A stretch of 64,000 nt of DNA, taken from Rhipicephalus microplus (lineage: Eukaryota > Arthropoda > Arachnida > Ixodida > Ixodidae). The stretch is from positions 1,561,501 to 1,625,500 of the forward strand of contig NW_027464588.1 in assembly GCF_043290135.1 (NCBI RefSeq). The letters are read 5' to 3'. The notes beneath the pieces are model-generated. The model was not told the origin of the DNA, did not search any database, and saw nothing but the letters and a program-made list of their open reading frames with translations. The position numbers and the translations under genes are program-made. Below are positions 44,938 to 58,630 of this stretch, one piece after another. Numbering within the stretch: the first letter of the stretch is position 1; the number at the start of each line of letters is the position of its first letter.

Positions 44938-45996
44938 ACACTACTGGACATGGTCCGCATGCGAACATATTATGGTAATCGTCTTTTTTTTTTCAGCTTG
45001 CCCATTACCTTGTTTATTTCTTTTCTGAAGCACTGCAAGATAGAGGAAAGGTTCATCGCTAACGATAACGAAATTTTCAAGAGCTTAGTGTAGGCTCTGA
45101 TTATAACGTGGTTTTGTCGCGGATAATGAAAGAATCGGGAATATCAGAAATTTAGATTACAACGTCAGAAGGAAGCTTGAACAAAGCGCAATTACGAACT
45201 AACAATGTTAACATGAACCAAACAAGTATTACGCGACGCGCCATTCGACAACTTCAACCAACTGAAGTCAAACATAAGAGTCGATAAAGGTACCTTGCAC
45301 GCTTGGACTTTTCACTGGAAAACACTGCAATTAATATTGCGCAATGAAAACACAGCTGACCGAGTGTCCCAGTAACAATCTTTATAACAACGATTAGAGT
45401 TACTTGCAAGGAACACCATTAGTGAGTGAATGATAAATAAAATAAAATGTCTTCTATCGGAAGGCACCAGCTCGGAAGGCCATGGAAAATAGGGCACTAA
45501 CCGAGGCTAACTTATTTTTATTAAGCCGCTATATGTCGCCATATTTTGTTGCACATCGATATAAAAGCTTCTTAGCCTCACGCCCTGTCGTCGCTGCGTC
45601 GAAGCTCCCGCTCACACCCAACCCGCTCACATCTAACTCTCACCTTTCTCCCCCTCCCTCTTTCTCTGCCCCTCTCTCCAAACAGATGATCGCAGCAACA
45701 CCGACTAAATTTCAAAAAACTAAAGTCGGTGTTGATCGCAGGAAACACTCGCCTAGTCCTGTCGTCTTCAACCACGTGGCATTTTCGGGGTTCTACACCA
45801 CTCAGTGGTTGGTCCATTGCCCGGGCTAGCTCACCCTGCGCTGCCAACGTTGTGCGCTGCGCGCGCCGCACACACCCTCGCTCAGCCGTTCCCCCCTCCC
45901 CCCGAGCACAGCAGACACTCTCGTCTACCGCTTCCCACTCTACCACTTCCCACTCGACCGCCTCCTTGAAAGCCAGCAGCGTGATCAGGCGCTAAT
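44938..45996. other. No gene recognised
   Basis: A TATA-like 'GATATAAAAGC' at ~45,559 is followed by C/T-rich sequence and two short overlapping frames (45,482-45,829 and 45,729-45,995) without a domain. A short inverted pair around 'CAACACCGACT' (45,695-45,745) was noted. Confidence 0.45.
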
Positions 45997-46217
45997 CCCC
46001 GTATTCACAAACGCTTCTCGACTCGACTTTTACCCTTCACTTGACCGAGCTGCGCGCACTGCGCCGCTGCTCGGCTGAAAGTGACGCTGCGCTACCCAAG
46101 AATTGCAGCAAATTATCACTGATATGCGGTGCCTTTTCCTGCCTAGAGATGACGCTCCCATGGGCTTTCTCATGTGAAGGTGCAGCGTTGAGTGAAGGGG
46201 CGTTCTAGAATACGGGG
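45997..46217. mobile_element. 221-bp MITE with CCCCGTATTC ends
   Basis: The left end 'CCCCGTATTCACAAACGC' and the right end, reverse complement 'CCCCGTATTCTAGAACGC', are inverted copies. Homology continues weakly inward ('CTTCACTTGAC' against 'CTTCACTCAAC'). There is no coding capacity. Confidence 0.7.
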
Positions 46218-46364
46218 GTTATTCGTTTGTGCCGCACTTCCAAGGAGCTCCTTTCATGGGTTGTATTGGTACACTGAACAACTGCTAGTTTTTAAGAACG
46301 AAGCCCTTACAGCTCTAGGAAAAAACGTCAGATGCCTGCAAAAAAGAAAAAAAAATGGTTCCAA

Positions 46365-47025
46365 ATCTGCATGTTACACCGCAAATATCGTAGAACGACG
46401 ATAGTATTGCGTCTGGAGAGAAGGAACAAAACGTTTATTTGATGTTCTGCGCAAGGAAATCGGTGAATGGTATTCTGCAGGCACTGCGTTAGAGTGCCTC
46501 GAGCGTGTAGCGGAGGCGAGCGAGCGCATCGAGGCACGTTAGACACAAGTGTCATCTGGCATTTATCTTCGAAAACGAAGGCGTGCAGCCCGCGGAGAAA
46601 GATGCACGTCAGTCTCGGAGGTGATAAGGTGTAGAACGCAAAGCGACGGGAAGGTGCCACCACCGTGCCGTCGTAGCAAAGCGTTGGAAACACCTTCTTG
46701 AGCATCGCGTTGCACTGTCAGCGTAGCGCGATAAGCGCTACAGTTCTTAGAGTTACTTGTGTGTGCCTCTTCTGGTGTAAAGGCAGACATACAAAGCATA
46801 GACGTGTTTTTATGGCGCATCAGATATGCGCGCTATTTGCTTTTAATTGACAATCGCACAATTATGAACGCTAAACCGTGAGCAATATTGGTGGGCGCTG
46901 CGGATGGGGTTGGCCGTTCGGTGCCGTTTGAGGTATCGTTAAGGCGGACAAACAGACCATTGCACAGACAGACAAACCGAAATTTTTCCGTCGAAGGTCC
47001 CCAAGAAAGACTACCGTCTTTGAAA
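46365..47025 (+). repeat. ~650-bp interspersed repeat, copy 4
   Basis: It runs from 'ATGTTACACCGCAAATATCG' to 'AAGAAAGACTACCGTCTTTG', collinear with copies 2 and 3. One indel near 46,690 distinguishes it. Confidence 0.8.
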
Positions 47026-49331
47026 GCTCCCGCGCCGTCGCTAATCAGCCGCGCCCACCGAAGGAGACGATCCGCACAGCCGCTGCGCAGAGTTTTCCGG
47101 CGTGGCGCCAGCAGAGTGCAAGTGGCGAGATGCGCCACGCTTATACCGGGGTCGCTACAGCCAGATTCGCGCGTTAGTTTGGCGCTAGAGTCATCATCGC
47201 ATGATTTGTGGCAGGCTGTCGATCGACTATACCTTGTCCACACCAAGGAAAGCATCAGCCAGGAAAGACGCGCTAAGCCCCTAAGATCGACCAGCTTCGA
47301 TGTTTCTTAAGCAGCTGCATGGATAGTGTAAACATTTTTCCATTTTTTATGAAGCTATTTTTGGCAAAATGAGCTGAAGTATTGCGAAAGTTGAGAACGT
47401 ATATCAGAATAATAGCCGACGCACCTATAATTGAAAGGTGGGCTCAAAACAATTTCCATATTAAGACGACTTTGGTGGCGCACCAGAACTACTTTGAAAC
47501 CAGCGAACAGAGTATGCGGCACAGACAAAAAAAAAGGCAGCAATATAATTAGGAAAGACCAAGGGAGATTTCAGCGAAGCAGTTTTCACTCTGTAGAATG
47601 GAAAGAAAGAGACAGCGAGAGAGATGAGAAAATGAAGTGAGCCGTTCTTCGAGGTAGACGAGCGCAGCTCTGAAGCTCTGTTTTTCGGAAGACAGAGTGC
47701 CCTCTGGGTTCCAAAACACATCGGAGCCCTTATGCACACTTTCCCGTCCACTGCCATGTGAGGTTGCCTCTTGAAAGGAATCTGAACAACTGTGTCGAAA
47801 TACGCAGGCACGCGTTGATGCTGTGAGACCACAAATTATGTATTTCGTGTGAAGCCATTCAGGCAGATGCGAACAAGAACAGTCGCAACTATCTCGTGTT
47901 TGATGTGTCGTCGTCATCTTCTGGCAAGAAGATGACGGCGACAGCAGGGTCTCTTGGTACGCTAAAACTTCACGCGGCTACTATCGCCAAAGCCTCGCAT
48001 TCTCGAAGAAACGAGAATGGTTTTAACTACACTCCACCCACGGGTGCCCGCTGCCCAAAACATGCAGCCCACGCCAAAGTACAGAGTTTGTCTTGTTACT
48101 TCCGTAGTCTGCTTTGCGACATTCTACGTAATGCGACAATAACTGCGGGAACTCCACATAAAAACCTTGCGGGTCCTCTCGTTTCAAAGTTTGCGCAAGG
48201 AGTTCTGCGTCGAGGCCGATAAGACGAACCGCTGCGCACACCATTACGTAGGAATACACGACCTGTGGGCAGCGCCTTCTACAACGTACGCAACTTCCGA
48301 GGCGTTCACAATCACCTCTTCACCCACAACTCCCCAGTACAACTGAGAATTATGCGTGCAGAAGCGTACAGCTTCCCTACAGCATGCGTGAGCGGAAATC
48401 GTTTGTCGGTGTCTTCACCATATGACTGAATTAGGCTTAGAGAGTGGTGAGGGAAAGTGCATGCCCACAAAGCACATGCCTACGAAACAAACAATTCCTC
48501 GCAACTTCGTTCCAACAGATGGCGCTGACGCAACAGAAAGCCGGCGCCGCGCGCATTAGTCGGGGATTTGCGCGGCTGTACGTGAAAAGCCGTGCGCAGT
48601 GCGTAGGCTAGAGATCAACGCCGTCGTCCGGAGAAATAAACAAACAAAAATGTTTAATCACCCAGTAATGCGAAAACGAAGACAAACGCGGGAGGACACC
48701 GGCGCACTTGTAGGCTCACCGCGGGGAACTTAATTAGAGTGGCTAGCTATAGCGCGCGAGCGTTAATTGGGCACCGAGGACCTTCGACTTTTTTGTTTCT
48801 TTCGAGGCTGCAGAGAGCGCAACAAGCGGCCGTCGGCGCGGCCGTCGTAATCCCGTGGAGCTGACGAGGCCCGACGCGACGATTGGCTCCGCTCGAGCGA
48901 CGCAATTCATTCCGTTTACGGGTCAGCGAGCCCTCGGGCGGGGACGTGATAAGAGGTGGCGCCCGCGGCGGCAGAGTCGTATACTATTAGCTGACTCTCT
49001 CGTTCCCCGAGTGTGCCGTCATCAATTCATATCCGCGCTAATACTTCCTGACGAGAGACACTCACACACCAAAAACTAGGTAAGAAGGTCATATAGCTTC
49101 CAATTAGACGCTGCGGAGTGCAGTTCTCGGCGGAAAGGCGGCGACGAATCGCGTCGATTGATGACTTTGAGCGCGCGAGGTCGGGACGCTTCATGTAGTG
49201 GATTATGTAGCAATGAGAATTATAAGACCGAAAAGCCACTCCGTGCTTTATCAGTCTGCCTAAGAAGACACGAAGGTAAACGCCTTTCTTTTTTTTTCTT
49301 TTTCATCTTGGTCAATTCTTTCGACACATAC
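47026..49331. other. No gene recognised; CpG-rich patch at 48,780-49,050
   Basis: Short frames on both strands (for example 47,549-47,917 minus and 47,896-48,222 plus) have no domain. The patch at 48,780-49,050 is markedly GC- and CpG-rich, with an inverted CCAAT (ATTGG) at ~48,882. This could mark a promoter or simply another repeat. Confidence 0.4.
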
Positions 49332-49568
49332 GCCGCGGAAGAGTGGCGATTGCCGTGCTCACCTGCTGACTCGAATGTCACGGGTTCGACCCCGTCCGGG
49401 GCAGTCTTACCATACCATGGAGGCGAAATACCAGGGGCTCGCGTACTGTGTGATGTCAGTGCATGTCGAAGAACACCACATGCCCGAAATTTCCAGAGCC
49501 CGAAACTACAGCGTCTCTCGAAACCATATCGTGGTTTAGGGACATAAAACAAGATTATTATTAATAGT
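49332..49568 (+). mobile_element. tRNA-derived SINE, near full length
   Basis: A tRNA-like head 'AGTGGCGATTGCCGTGCTCA' and B box 'GGGTTCGACCCCG' are followed by 'CCATGGAGGCGAAATACCAG', 'GTGTGATGTCAGTGCATGTC' and 'TACAGCGTCTCTC'. The degenerate tail is 'GGGACATAAAACAAG(ATT)n'. It is the same subfamily as 17,556-17,764. Confidence 0.75.
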
Positions 49569-50038
49569 TCTATTCACTTACTAGTGACTCGAAGGCGAAA
49601 GGCATCTTGCTTTTCTCCCTGGTCTGTTCTATTTGGTCAGCATTAAAATCATTTCAAGCAAATCACCGAGACAGTATTTTCGGGTTGACGTGAGCTTCCA
49701 AACAAAGGCTAGCTGAGTTAAGCAGAAGACGGAGGTTTGAAGTCTGATGATCGATGACGAACGACTGAAAATTGATGACTGTGAGGATTTGAGAAAAACG
49801 ACGACAACGACGGAAGTGCGGGCCAAGGCGCGTGTGATTTCGAGCCAACTGTGCGCGTGAGGTCAGCCAATCAGCTGATGACCTGTGGTGGCCCATAGAG
49901 GTGTGCTATGGCCATAGAGGTGGCCATAGAGGGTTCGCTGTGCCACACCCGGGCTAGGTCACTGCTTACACTAGCAACGTTGGTTATTGCTAGATACGCT
50001 TGGCTAGCCACTCCTACAACAATGTTATTTTATAACAG

Positions 50039-50232
50039 ATGTGTACTACCATGACTCTGCCTCGTTCCACGGATGCTTTGCGCAGTACAACTGTTCCTTT
50101 TACGAAGATTCTGCGCATTATTCCTTCTACCGGAGAGTGTCGGGCAAACAAACTTACGTTCCGCAAGCCCCCGTGTCAGGGCACAAAACTGTCCGCGCGA
50201 CAGACAATGAGGACGAGATAGCATGCCATTAG
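50039..50232 (+). other. Candidate terminal exon of an unknown protein
   Basis: After a splice-acceptor-like 'TTATTTTATAACAG' (AG at 50,037-50,038) a frame of 63 codons runs to a TAG at 50,230-50,232. The peptide is rich in Tyr, His and Ser (YYHDSASFHGCFAQYNCSFY, then an acidic TDNEDEIAC end), and third positions favour G/C, which looks more coding than nearby frames. No family is recognised and no upstream exon was identified. It may be chance. Confidence 0.22.
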
Positions 50233-53200
50233 TGACTACCAACGTGAAATTACCCACGCAACTATCGACCTGTAACGATCGACGCAGTTTGCCGTCGAGG
50301 TGCATGGCCACGCTACTAAGCGTTGAACGAAGCGCTCAAATATTTTCGGTCATCTGCACGAAACTCCAGAAGTGTGTTTCCACCGCGGTACTGCAGCCAC
50401 GCATTCACTAGCTGACAAGCGCTTCGAGCTTAGATTTGTTTAGGTAACATGATGGAGGACTTCAGCTAGGGAAGTCTGTGAACACACACATGCCGTGATT
50501 TTATTTATTTATTCCGCACTTGTGGAGGTCTCGCTCCCCTTACACTCATCTATCTCATTGACGAAAAAAAATGTCCGCGTTGATTTTTAAGAGAAGTCAT
50601 TTGAAGAATGCGTCAGCGTTTGCAAGAAATCACCCTTTGTATCTTCGTCAAATCCTGCTGCGTTTTGTCTGGTTTTAAGAAATGCACTAACTTATACGCT
50701 GTGAAAACGATCAAATAGCGAAGTTGTCGACCCTTTCATCGGGCATTACATTTGCCTCTATGTTTATTGAAATAAGAAATAAACAAAACAGTTTTCAACA
50801 TTACATTGTGTCGACTACTCTTTTCGACTTCGTTGCTGCGAATTAAGAAATTAAGAAAGAGAATACATATATACACATATACAGTCTAACACCGGTGAGT
50901 CCAACAGTATTCGTTTGGGCTGGACAAACACGTAGTCGCGATGCACGCTTTCAATCTAGTCGCTCAATATTCATCACACATCTTGTTATTTGCGAGAAAT
51001 ACGTTGGAGCAAGCACTTTCAGCGCTTCGCGGTTTGTTCTAGGTGGCCATTGGCCTAGTATTTTCTTTAACGAACACGTTCATTTCAAGTCTAGCGTGTG
51101 AAGTTCCTGTTCGAGTCACCGTCTATGTCTGTCATTTGCCTCTTACGTTTCGACAAGGTTTTCACTAAGCATCTTATACACCCAACCTACGTGGGGCGTG
51201 TTCACATCTACCCTCGTAAACTCGCGCCGGTGACACGTAACACAGCGATGTCACAGTTGTCTAGTCACTAGCACTCGGCCTCTTCGGAGCATGACGGCAG
51301 CTTAACGAACGTGGCAACGTTGGATCGATGAACGAGCACCGCACACAAGCGCGTGATCCGATGTGGGAGGAAACGGGCTAATTACACACGTAGGCACGAT
51401 GATCTCTTATCCGTGTGCTTCGAATAAATTCATGGTGCGCCAGCGTTAAAAGTTGTGACACACGTATTCGGAATGTTGAGTGTCCGGGTTCAAAACCACG
51501 CCTCGCCATTTAATTTGTAGTGTTATTGTTTTTTTCTCATGACTCCACTTTTCAGTTGCACCTTTCCCCGTGGTCAATTACGTGACCTTATTCCCTTTGC
51601 CCTTCTCCCAAGGCTCCTCTTTTCTTCCTGCTCACGCTGCTTGTTTTAGCAAATGCCGACGACCCCTGCACAAAGTGAACAAAGAGAGCTCCGCTTCAAA
51701 TTAAATCGTAATACAGAGAAGTGCGGTCTCAACCCCGAAGTTTTTAGTGAGACAATTCCTAGAATACCACGAAGAGGCGAGTAGTGCGCTCATTTCTCCC
51801 ACTGACGTTTAGCATTGTGGAAGAAAGAAAACCTCCTCGGGGAATATTTAGCAAGTATCACGTGCTTGCATTTCCCGCGCTTGTTCTGCGTTAAGGCTAT
51901 GCTTACATACTTGCGTGGTAGCGGCGTCCGTGCGACGTCTCTTCTCTTTTCTCTCTCTGACGTTTGTCAGCGCGTTGCTGTGGTTCCGACAGTACAACGC
52001 ATTCATGTTGCTTGGTTCAGCCTAGGGGTTCCCACACTCCGCTTCTTAGCGTGCGGTCGTAGTAGTTTCTTTCATCTTGCACAGCTATTTTCTTCAATGA
52101 AATCGGCGCACATGACGAATTGTTAGGTTTTGGTTGTTAGGTAGGCATAGAAGCGTCTGTTCAGTGCGCTCGTACAGCCGCCCAATTTCTTCTACGTGGT
52201 TTACACGTGCGGAAAGCGAACGCTTGACTTGTAAAGCTGTCTTCGCCTCAATAAAATACACAGTGTGGAGAAGCACACAAAAGGGTTACTACTACGATTG
52301 TTGGAGTTGGTTTAAGGGCTCCGGTATAACGTAGCGCAACAGTGAGCACAGCAACAATGCAAAAAAGTTCTGATGGCCCAACGTCTAACCTTATTGAATG
52401 CCAGCAAACGTTGTCGGTCAGTTCAAATCCAATTTACATTTGCCGAGAACAAGTTACTCAAGGCATGTACGAATAACGTAAAAAGGCCTCTGACGTGAAG
52501 CTTGTAAAGCTGTCTTCTTCTCAATAAACATCTTAGTGCGGCAAAGCGCTAAAACTTGTAAACCGATGGATTCAGAATTTGCTGAATATTGGGCGCGTAA
52601 TATTGGACGTCGACCGGAGCAACCACCACAAGTCTTATGGTGCTCTCATTTTACATTTCCGTGCTGCAAGGTCGCCACGCGAGCCACGTATACGTAAATG
52701 CACTGTAGCTTATCACCACCTACGCACGCGAGCTTTGCGTGCCTTGTGGCAACTGCGTAAACCATCAGTACACTCTAAAAGCGTGCGCCACAGTGTGTCC
52801 AGTGAGAGAAAAAATGACACAAGAAACAGATACGCAGATATTAACCTGGTCATAGAGATCCGCAAGGACACGTTAGAATGAGGCAAGGCAAGTGAATGAG
52901 AGAAGGAAGGAATGACAGAGACTCTCACCAGACACCTGTCCGCTGTGCTAGCTGCTCTGCGAGGAATGTAGAAGGCCGCCACAATAATCACGAAATTCAG
53001 CAACCCAACACACCTACTGTTACCAGGCACGCTTTCCTATATTGCCGCGAAAGCCTATCACAAGTCGCCAGCGCGGACACCTATGCACGGTCATAAGAGG
53101 CTCCCTACTCTTTTGTTTTGTTTTCAGTTTTTTTTTCCAATTTTCTTTTTTTTTTCAAGATGCTGGCTCGCATCAGATACACGGCGCGTTTTGTTACCTC

Positions 53201-56200
53201 TCGTCGCGAAGTCATTTATATAGGCACGGCAATATCGCTATCATCGCGTGCTGAGACTCTCCGTGGCATAGAGGGACCCGTAATAGGAGCTTCCATAGCG
53301 CGCTTACCGCATATACGCACGCCAAATGCCTGCGTCATCAGGCGACTGCATTCGGGTTTCTATGCCTAGCTCTGCACCCTATCACGTCGTACTCCTCCCA
53401 CCCACCGTTTCAGTCCTACGCTCCTGCTTTGCAAGTATAGCAGCTCTGCGGGGCCAATATGTAGTATGCATCGCGACACTCGATTTGTCCTCTAGAATCG
53501 CCGCCACGCCAGCCACCGACAGTGCGCTGGCATCGGGCTGCACGGATGAGGGCCAGCCTCCGTGGCATGGTTCGAAGCGGCCAGACTCTGGCAACTGTAA
53601 TTCGTTTTGGCGTGAACCGCGCCTAGGCAGGCGTATCGCCGTGCACGTAGCTTTTGCGCTACCTAGTTTTTTTTTTTTTTTTGCGCTTCAGCCTCTTGCA
53701 CAACTAACACATGCGCAAAAAAGAAAACAAAAACAAGAAGACACAGAAAAACGCTGAGGTCCAGCTGAAAAGGACGGCGGGAACGGCTGGAAATTGAACG
53801 TCAGACTGGCGCGAGAATTGCTTTCGGCCGGTCTTGTCGTATTCGTCCAGCTTTGTTTTCCGTTGCTGTTTATTTTTACATCCAGGTGGATATGCACCGT
53901 GTCGAGCTCAATGGGTCGCTTCTTGTGCAATATCTAAACTTGTGAACAAATTTGTCTTCTTTACCGGGCGAAGCTAGGCCGATCGAGCGAAGCTCTAACT
54001 TACATTTAGGACATGTGATATGAATAGCTCGCAGCACTAGCGAAGGTCATTAAAATAATTCTGACGTGAGAATCGGAAAAGTAGACAATGCACCTACTCT
54101 ATCCCAATTTTAATGTTTTTCACGCCTCTGGGCCAGCGTTAGTGATGCATGGCAAGAAATGAATGGCGTCAAATAAAGGTAACTCTAACATTATTCTGAC
54201 CTCGGTTTGGGCCAGTTTACGCTGGCTGATAAGCATGCCATCTAATAAAAATTAGCAGAGTATAAAAGAGAAAGACATAAAAAAACAACAAATACAATGA
54301 ACAACGCTCACAAGAGGACATTGGGTGGCGCGCACCATCGTATTTGTTAATTTCCCTTTTATGTCACTTTTATAACTTAAGAGTTAGATATCTTTCATTT
54401 ACAAAAGCGACATCTCAAACAAAGATGATCGCAGTTGAAGCAGTAGCTGAAGAGGGAAGGGCGGGTAGCCCCCAATATTCCTGCCACGACAGCCTTTCGT
54501 TTAATTCCTGAAATACGTTATACACAGCCACCTCCTGCCTGCTACAGATGCACAGAGAGATGCACGCGGAGTGCCTTTAGGCAAGTTATTTCCAGTTACG
54601 CGGTTTGCTAGGTAATAATACTTCTCGTGACATGAAATCTAGTACACTTCATAATCCGCTTGGGTGCTTCCTCGACTTGCATAATCATTCACCTATTGGT
54701 GGCACATGTCGTGTTTCGAATGAACAGGAGGTCCTATCTTGACGTTCAGGGGCTTGCCTGTTCTCCGTGTTTATATTAAAACTTAGACACTGTCTTCCAC
54801 GCCACAGAGCAAGCACACTACGCTTAAATGTGTTGTCTTCGTGAATGACTGGCCGCCAATAGTTGGACCAAGAGCTCAATAGGAAAGCTAGCTTTAGCTT
54901 TACGGTTATGAAACAGTCTCTGTATTGCTAGTCATTGACCGGTTGCGTTATGTGATAATGTTTGCAATTAAAAAGAGGCTGGGCTTTTTTCTTTACAGAG
55001 AATTCAATGTAGAGCATATTTTTTTTCTTTCTTGGATATGATATAGCCTGGGCTGCAGCGGAAAAATTACATTGAAAACGAGTCTGCTAAAAATGTTATC
55101 CTTATACGCAGTCGAGTTAGCCAGCTGTTGGGACAGCTGTCCTGTCGACGTAACATCAATACATGGCTTGGTCAGAAATCAAACTGTTCTTATCTAATTT
55201 TCTTTTGTAGAATAACAATAAATTGCTCGATTGTTCAGCCAAAGTTTATTCACATTAAAAAAATTGGCAACGTTTCGCACCATTTGACTCGGCGAAGCAT
55301 ATACCCACAAATTTTTGCGCTGAATATTGAAAGCATTAGAATTCCTCACTACCCGCTCAGGAGCACTATGCTGATAAAAAAAAAAAGAACACTGCTTCCC
55401 GAGTATATCCTCGACATGATGCCTCTGAACCAAAAGTAAGGGCTTACAAACGGCTGTGAAACCTTCGACCAATCACCGCGAAATAAACAACTGTCTGTGT
55501 CCAACAGCGCCAGAGTTAAAGTGCACAGAATAGAACTTGTAGCATTTCAAAAGCCTATCTGAACACACAAATAAGTCAGACACATACCAAACCCTCGTGG
55601 TTGAAGCCACTATACTTTCCCAAGTGTCGACCATCTTGTTCCTATACCCACAGGTGTGGTCAGTATGTCTGCAGCTTACGTTTCAACTTGTGTGTTCGGT
55701 TGTTTAGATCTTGTAGATAGGTGTAAAATTTAAGAGCACGTTTTCAGGCTTTTTTTTCCGCATTTCTCCACTTTTGTTTTTAAACTTCGTAAGTGCCCAA
55801 GTGAGAAGTTGTTGTTTATGGTTCTCACTTTTATTGACGTGCTGAATTTAGCAAATAATTGAGATAGTGAATTCCACCGAGCGCGTTTCGACCTTTTGAA
55901 TCGTTATGTAGGCATCGCTTGTTTTGCCGTACAAAAAGCAGTATGAGCAATAAATAAAGACGCCTACCTATTCTAAAACATATATCAATAAATAAATGGC
56001 GCACCTTAATTTCTTATCTTACAGCAGTAAAGAGAAGATAGAAGGAGATGTCACAAGCAAGTTATACGAGCGGAGGTTACCGTATTTTCACAAGATTGTA
56101 AGTCGACTTCTCTGTAGATCGGCCTCCTTAAACCACACGGCAAAAAACAAAAAAAAGTGTAATCACTTCTTATAAAACAAAATATTTCACACAAAGAAAA

Positions 56201-57334
56201 AAGAGCCAGAATTCCGGTTTATAAAAGTGGCTTCACTTTCAAAGCTTCGAAAAAAAACAGCTACGTGCAAACATGCGAGGGTCATGTTTGCGAAATTTTC
56301 TGCGAATTATTCGTGAAGGCGCTGATTGTACACAAGAAAATACAGCATCGCTTACAAGTAGAGCTGGGACGTTAACATATGTCATAATGTTACAGCACGC
56401 CTATTTTCTCATTTGTTTCTGTTCCGAGTCGATCTTACAACCGAAACTAGTTTCGGCGTTGTTAGTAAGCCGACCAGCCAACTTTAGACTTCAAATTTAG
56501 ATAAAATGGGTCGATCTGCGCCTTACAGTCAAACCTTCCCCCTCCCCCTCCTTTTCTATTGAGCACCGGGAAAATCACGCCTCGGGACAAACGTTATTTT
56601 CACTTCGACAGCGCTACCAGTGCAGCGCTGCTTTATCCCACTATAATTATAAAGCTTTCTGTGATTGGTGTCCATGCTCGAGGCAATACAGAAATGCCGG
56701 AACGACAAACAGTGTGAAATGCATGACCGCTATAGTTGTGTACTTTAGAACGTATCATCTTTAACACGTTTCCAAATATTTACCGGATGTTCAGTCGTCT
56801 ATTGAATAATACGCTCATATTCAAGTTAATTTATTTTCCTCGAATGCAACCTAGCATACGGGGATATGTATTTCATTCGGAGCTCTCATAGTTACGAAAA
56901 CTGAAAGGAGGACCTCGGAATGTTGAAACGGGAGATCATGCACTCACGAGATCGCAAAGAGCAAGACTGAATCACAATGTAAATAGTCCGAGTGATATTC
57001 ACCAGCCTCCCAAGTCGTATCTATACCAGAGCCGAATTCAAGTATGGAATACTTCAAACCGACAGGATTTTCTTTTAGCCACATTACCTATATTATAGCC
57101 ATATTATACCATATTATAGCCATATTATAGTCATATTAGCCAGAACCCTTGCGCAAGTAATTTTTTTTTAACCGCGGAGCTCTTCTTGGTCGAAAACTTC
57201 GTGTCCGGCATCCGTGGTAACGCTTGTGGATAATTCAAATGTGTAAGCGCTACAGATGTCCAGTAAATCTTGCTATACGTTCCGCTGGTCCTCTAAAAAA
57301 ATAAAGACAATGCTTACCCTATAAGGGGGTGTGT
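50233..57334. other. Long stretch without a recognised gene
   Basis: The sequence is mostly A/T-rich with T- and A-runs. Frames of up to ~143 codons (for example 53,326-53,757) show no domain. A B-box-like 'CCGGGTTCAAAACCAC' lies at ~51,482. Short tandem 'CATATTATAGC' units occur at 57,095-57,140. Introns or distal parts of a host gene could lie here but cannot be shown. Confidence 0.4.
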
Positions 57335-58060
57335 TCTACAGAAATATGTGCAGCCAAGTCACCGCGGCGTGATAGGCAATGAAGACGCTGACAATGCTGT
57401 TCGATCAGTGCTTCCACACAAGAGGCTTGAGAAAATACCGTTATAAAGGACCGACGCTGCCAGCCAACTACCACTCTCTTCACTTAGAATACAAGCAGAC
57501 GGCGCAATCAACTCCACTACAGGCCGAACACTTTACGACTACAGACGCCTTCTGAACTACGCAGAAATGACGCCACACTACATTGCCATTTATAGCTAAG
57601 TGTGGCTTTCACAAAGTCATTGTTATTTCGTATCAAAATGATTGACAACCCCTTCTTTGACAACTGTGGTAGCGAGGGAGACATTACAGCACATCTTCTG
57701 CGACTGTCTCTGCTACGCTACACGGGTAAAATCACTTGCATGTACGCTAGCTCTCGTATATCGCACACCGACGACGGCGGAAACTATTCTGGTATGTCGG
57801 CCACAGAGGCCATTGCGAGTGAAGGCGACAAAATCAGTCCTAAGCTTCCTGAAAATAACGGACTTCAACTGTCGGTTATAGACCAATGATGCTAGGAGTA
57901 CTGTTACGTGCGACTTTGAGTGTGCATGCTCTCCTCTCTCTCCCTCTTTTAATCTTCAAAACTCCCTCATCCTTGTCCCTAGGATAGGGTAGCATACCAG
58001 TCGTTCTAGACTAGATAACATCCATGCCTTTCCTTTCCCTCCTGTTTCTGCCCTGTTCAA
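57335..58060 (+). pseudogene. LINE 3' fragment (end of RNase H, zinc motif, 3' UTR)
   Basis: The translation QPSHRGVIGNEDADNAVRS matches the end of a LINE RNase H domain. After stops and shifts 'ETLQHIFCDCLCY' resembles the C-terminal zinc motif of the LINE at 37.6-39.6 kb. The 3' UTR 'AGGATAGGGTAGCATACCAG' and 'CCATGCCTTTCC' matches that LINE's 3' UTR. It is heavily mutated. Confidence 0.75.
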
Positions 58061-58544
58061 TGCAGTCTATATCAGACCACTACCCCGACAATAAATGCAT
58101 ATGTGCCACAGAAACTGCGTCAATCCCACTGCACACAATGTACACTAAAAAGGCAACCAAACAATGCGCGTTACCATAGTCCCACCACTGTCACGTGATA
58201 CTTTCAGGCAATAAAAGGTGGTGGTTATGCTACCACCTGAAAGCTTTCATAAGAGTGTGTTTTATAAAGAGCGGTGATTCAAAATATCTGAAGGACTTGC
58301 AGAACATACAAATGTGTTAGTGTGGCAAAGGGAATGCCACCATAATCGCTGCTGCATGGGTGTGTGCGAAGCGGAGCTGCTTGAACGTTTCATGCGATAG
58401 CGTTAAAGAACTGTTTTCACAAGCATTCCTGCGACCGCGTCGGTGTCGTTGGTCGTGAGCGAAAAATGACTATTTTGTGCGGGACCAAAAAATCGAGAAC
58501 TATGCAAATAAAATGAACGATTAAAAATCCTGGATCATATAGTG
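58061..58544. other. No gene recognised
   Basis: No frame or known repeat is recognised apart from local A/T-rich sequence. Confidence 0.4.
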
Positions 58545-58630
58545 GGGACCGTAGGGGCGTTTGGGCCCGGGTGGGGACAGAACCCGGGTCGTTTTCGCGG
58601 CAAGCGGGTTTTCTACCACACAGCCATGCA
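58545..58630 (-). repeat. tRNA-Gly-like sequence, probably a SINE head
   Basis: On the minus strand 'TGGCTGTGTGGTAGAAAACC' (A-box-like), 'CGCTTGCCGCG' (anticodon-arm-like with GCC) and 'CCCGGGTTCTGTCCCCAC' (B-box-like) occur in tRNA order and spacing. The acceptor stem does not pair, so it is unlikely to be a functional tRNA gene. Confidence 0.5.

Noticed and set aside
45482..45829. TATA-like box followed by a frame, considered as an LTR or gene
   Set aside because: No terminal TG/CA pair, no second LTR copy and no domain in the frame.
53326..53757. 143-codon plus-strand frame
   Set aside because: No domain, ends in a T-run and Lys-rich low-complexity tail; consistent with chance.
58545..58630. 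Possible functional tRNA-Gly gene
   Set aside because: The A and B boxes are present but the acceptor stem does not pair and the B box is mutated.
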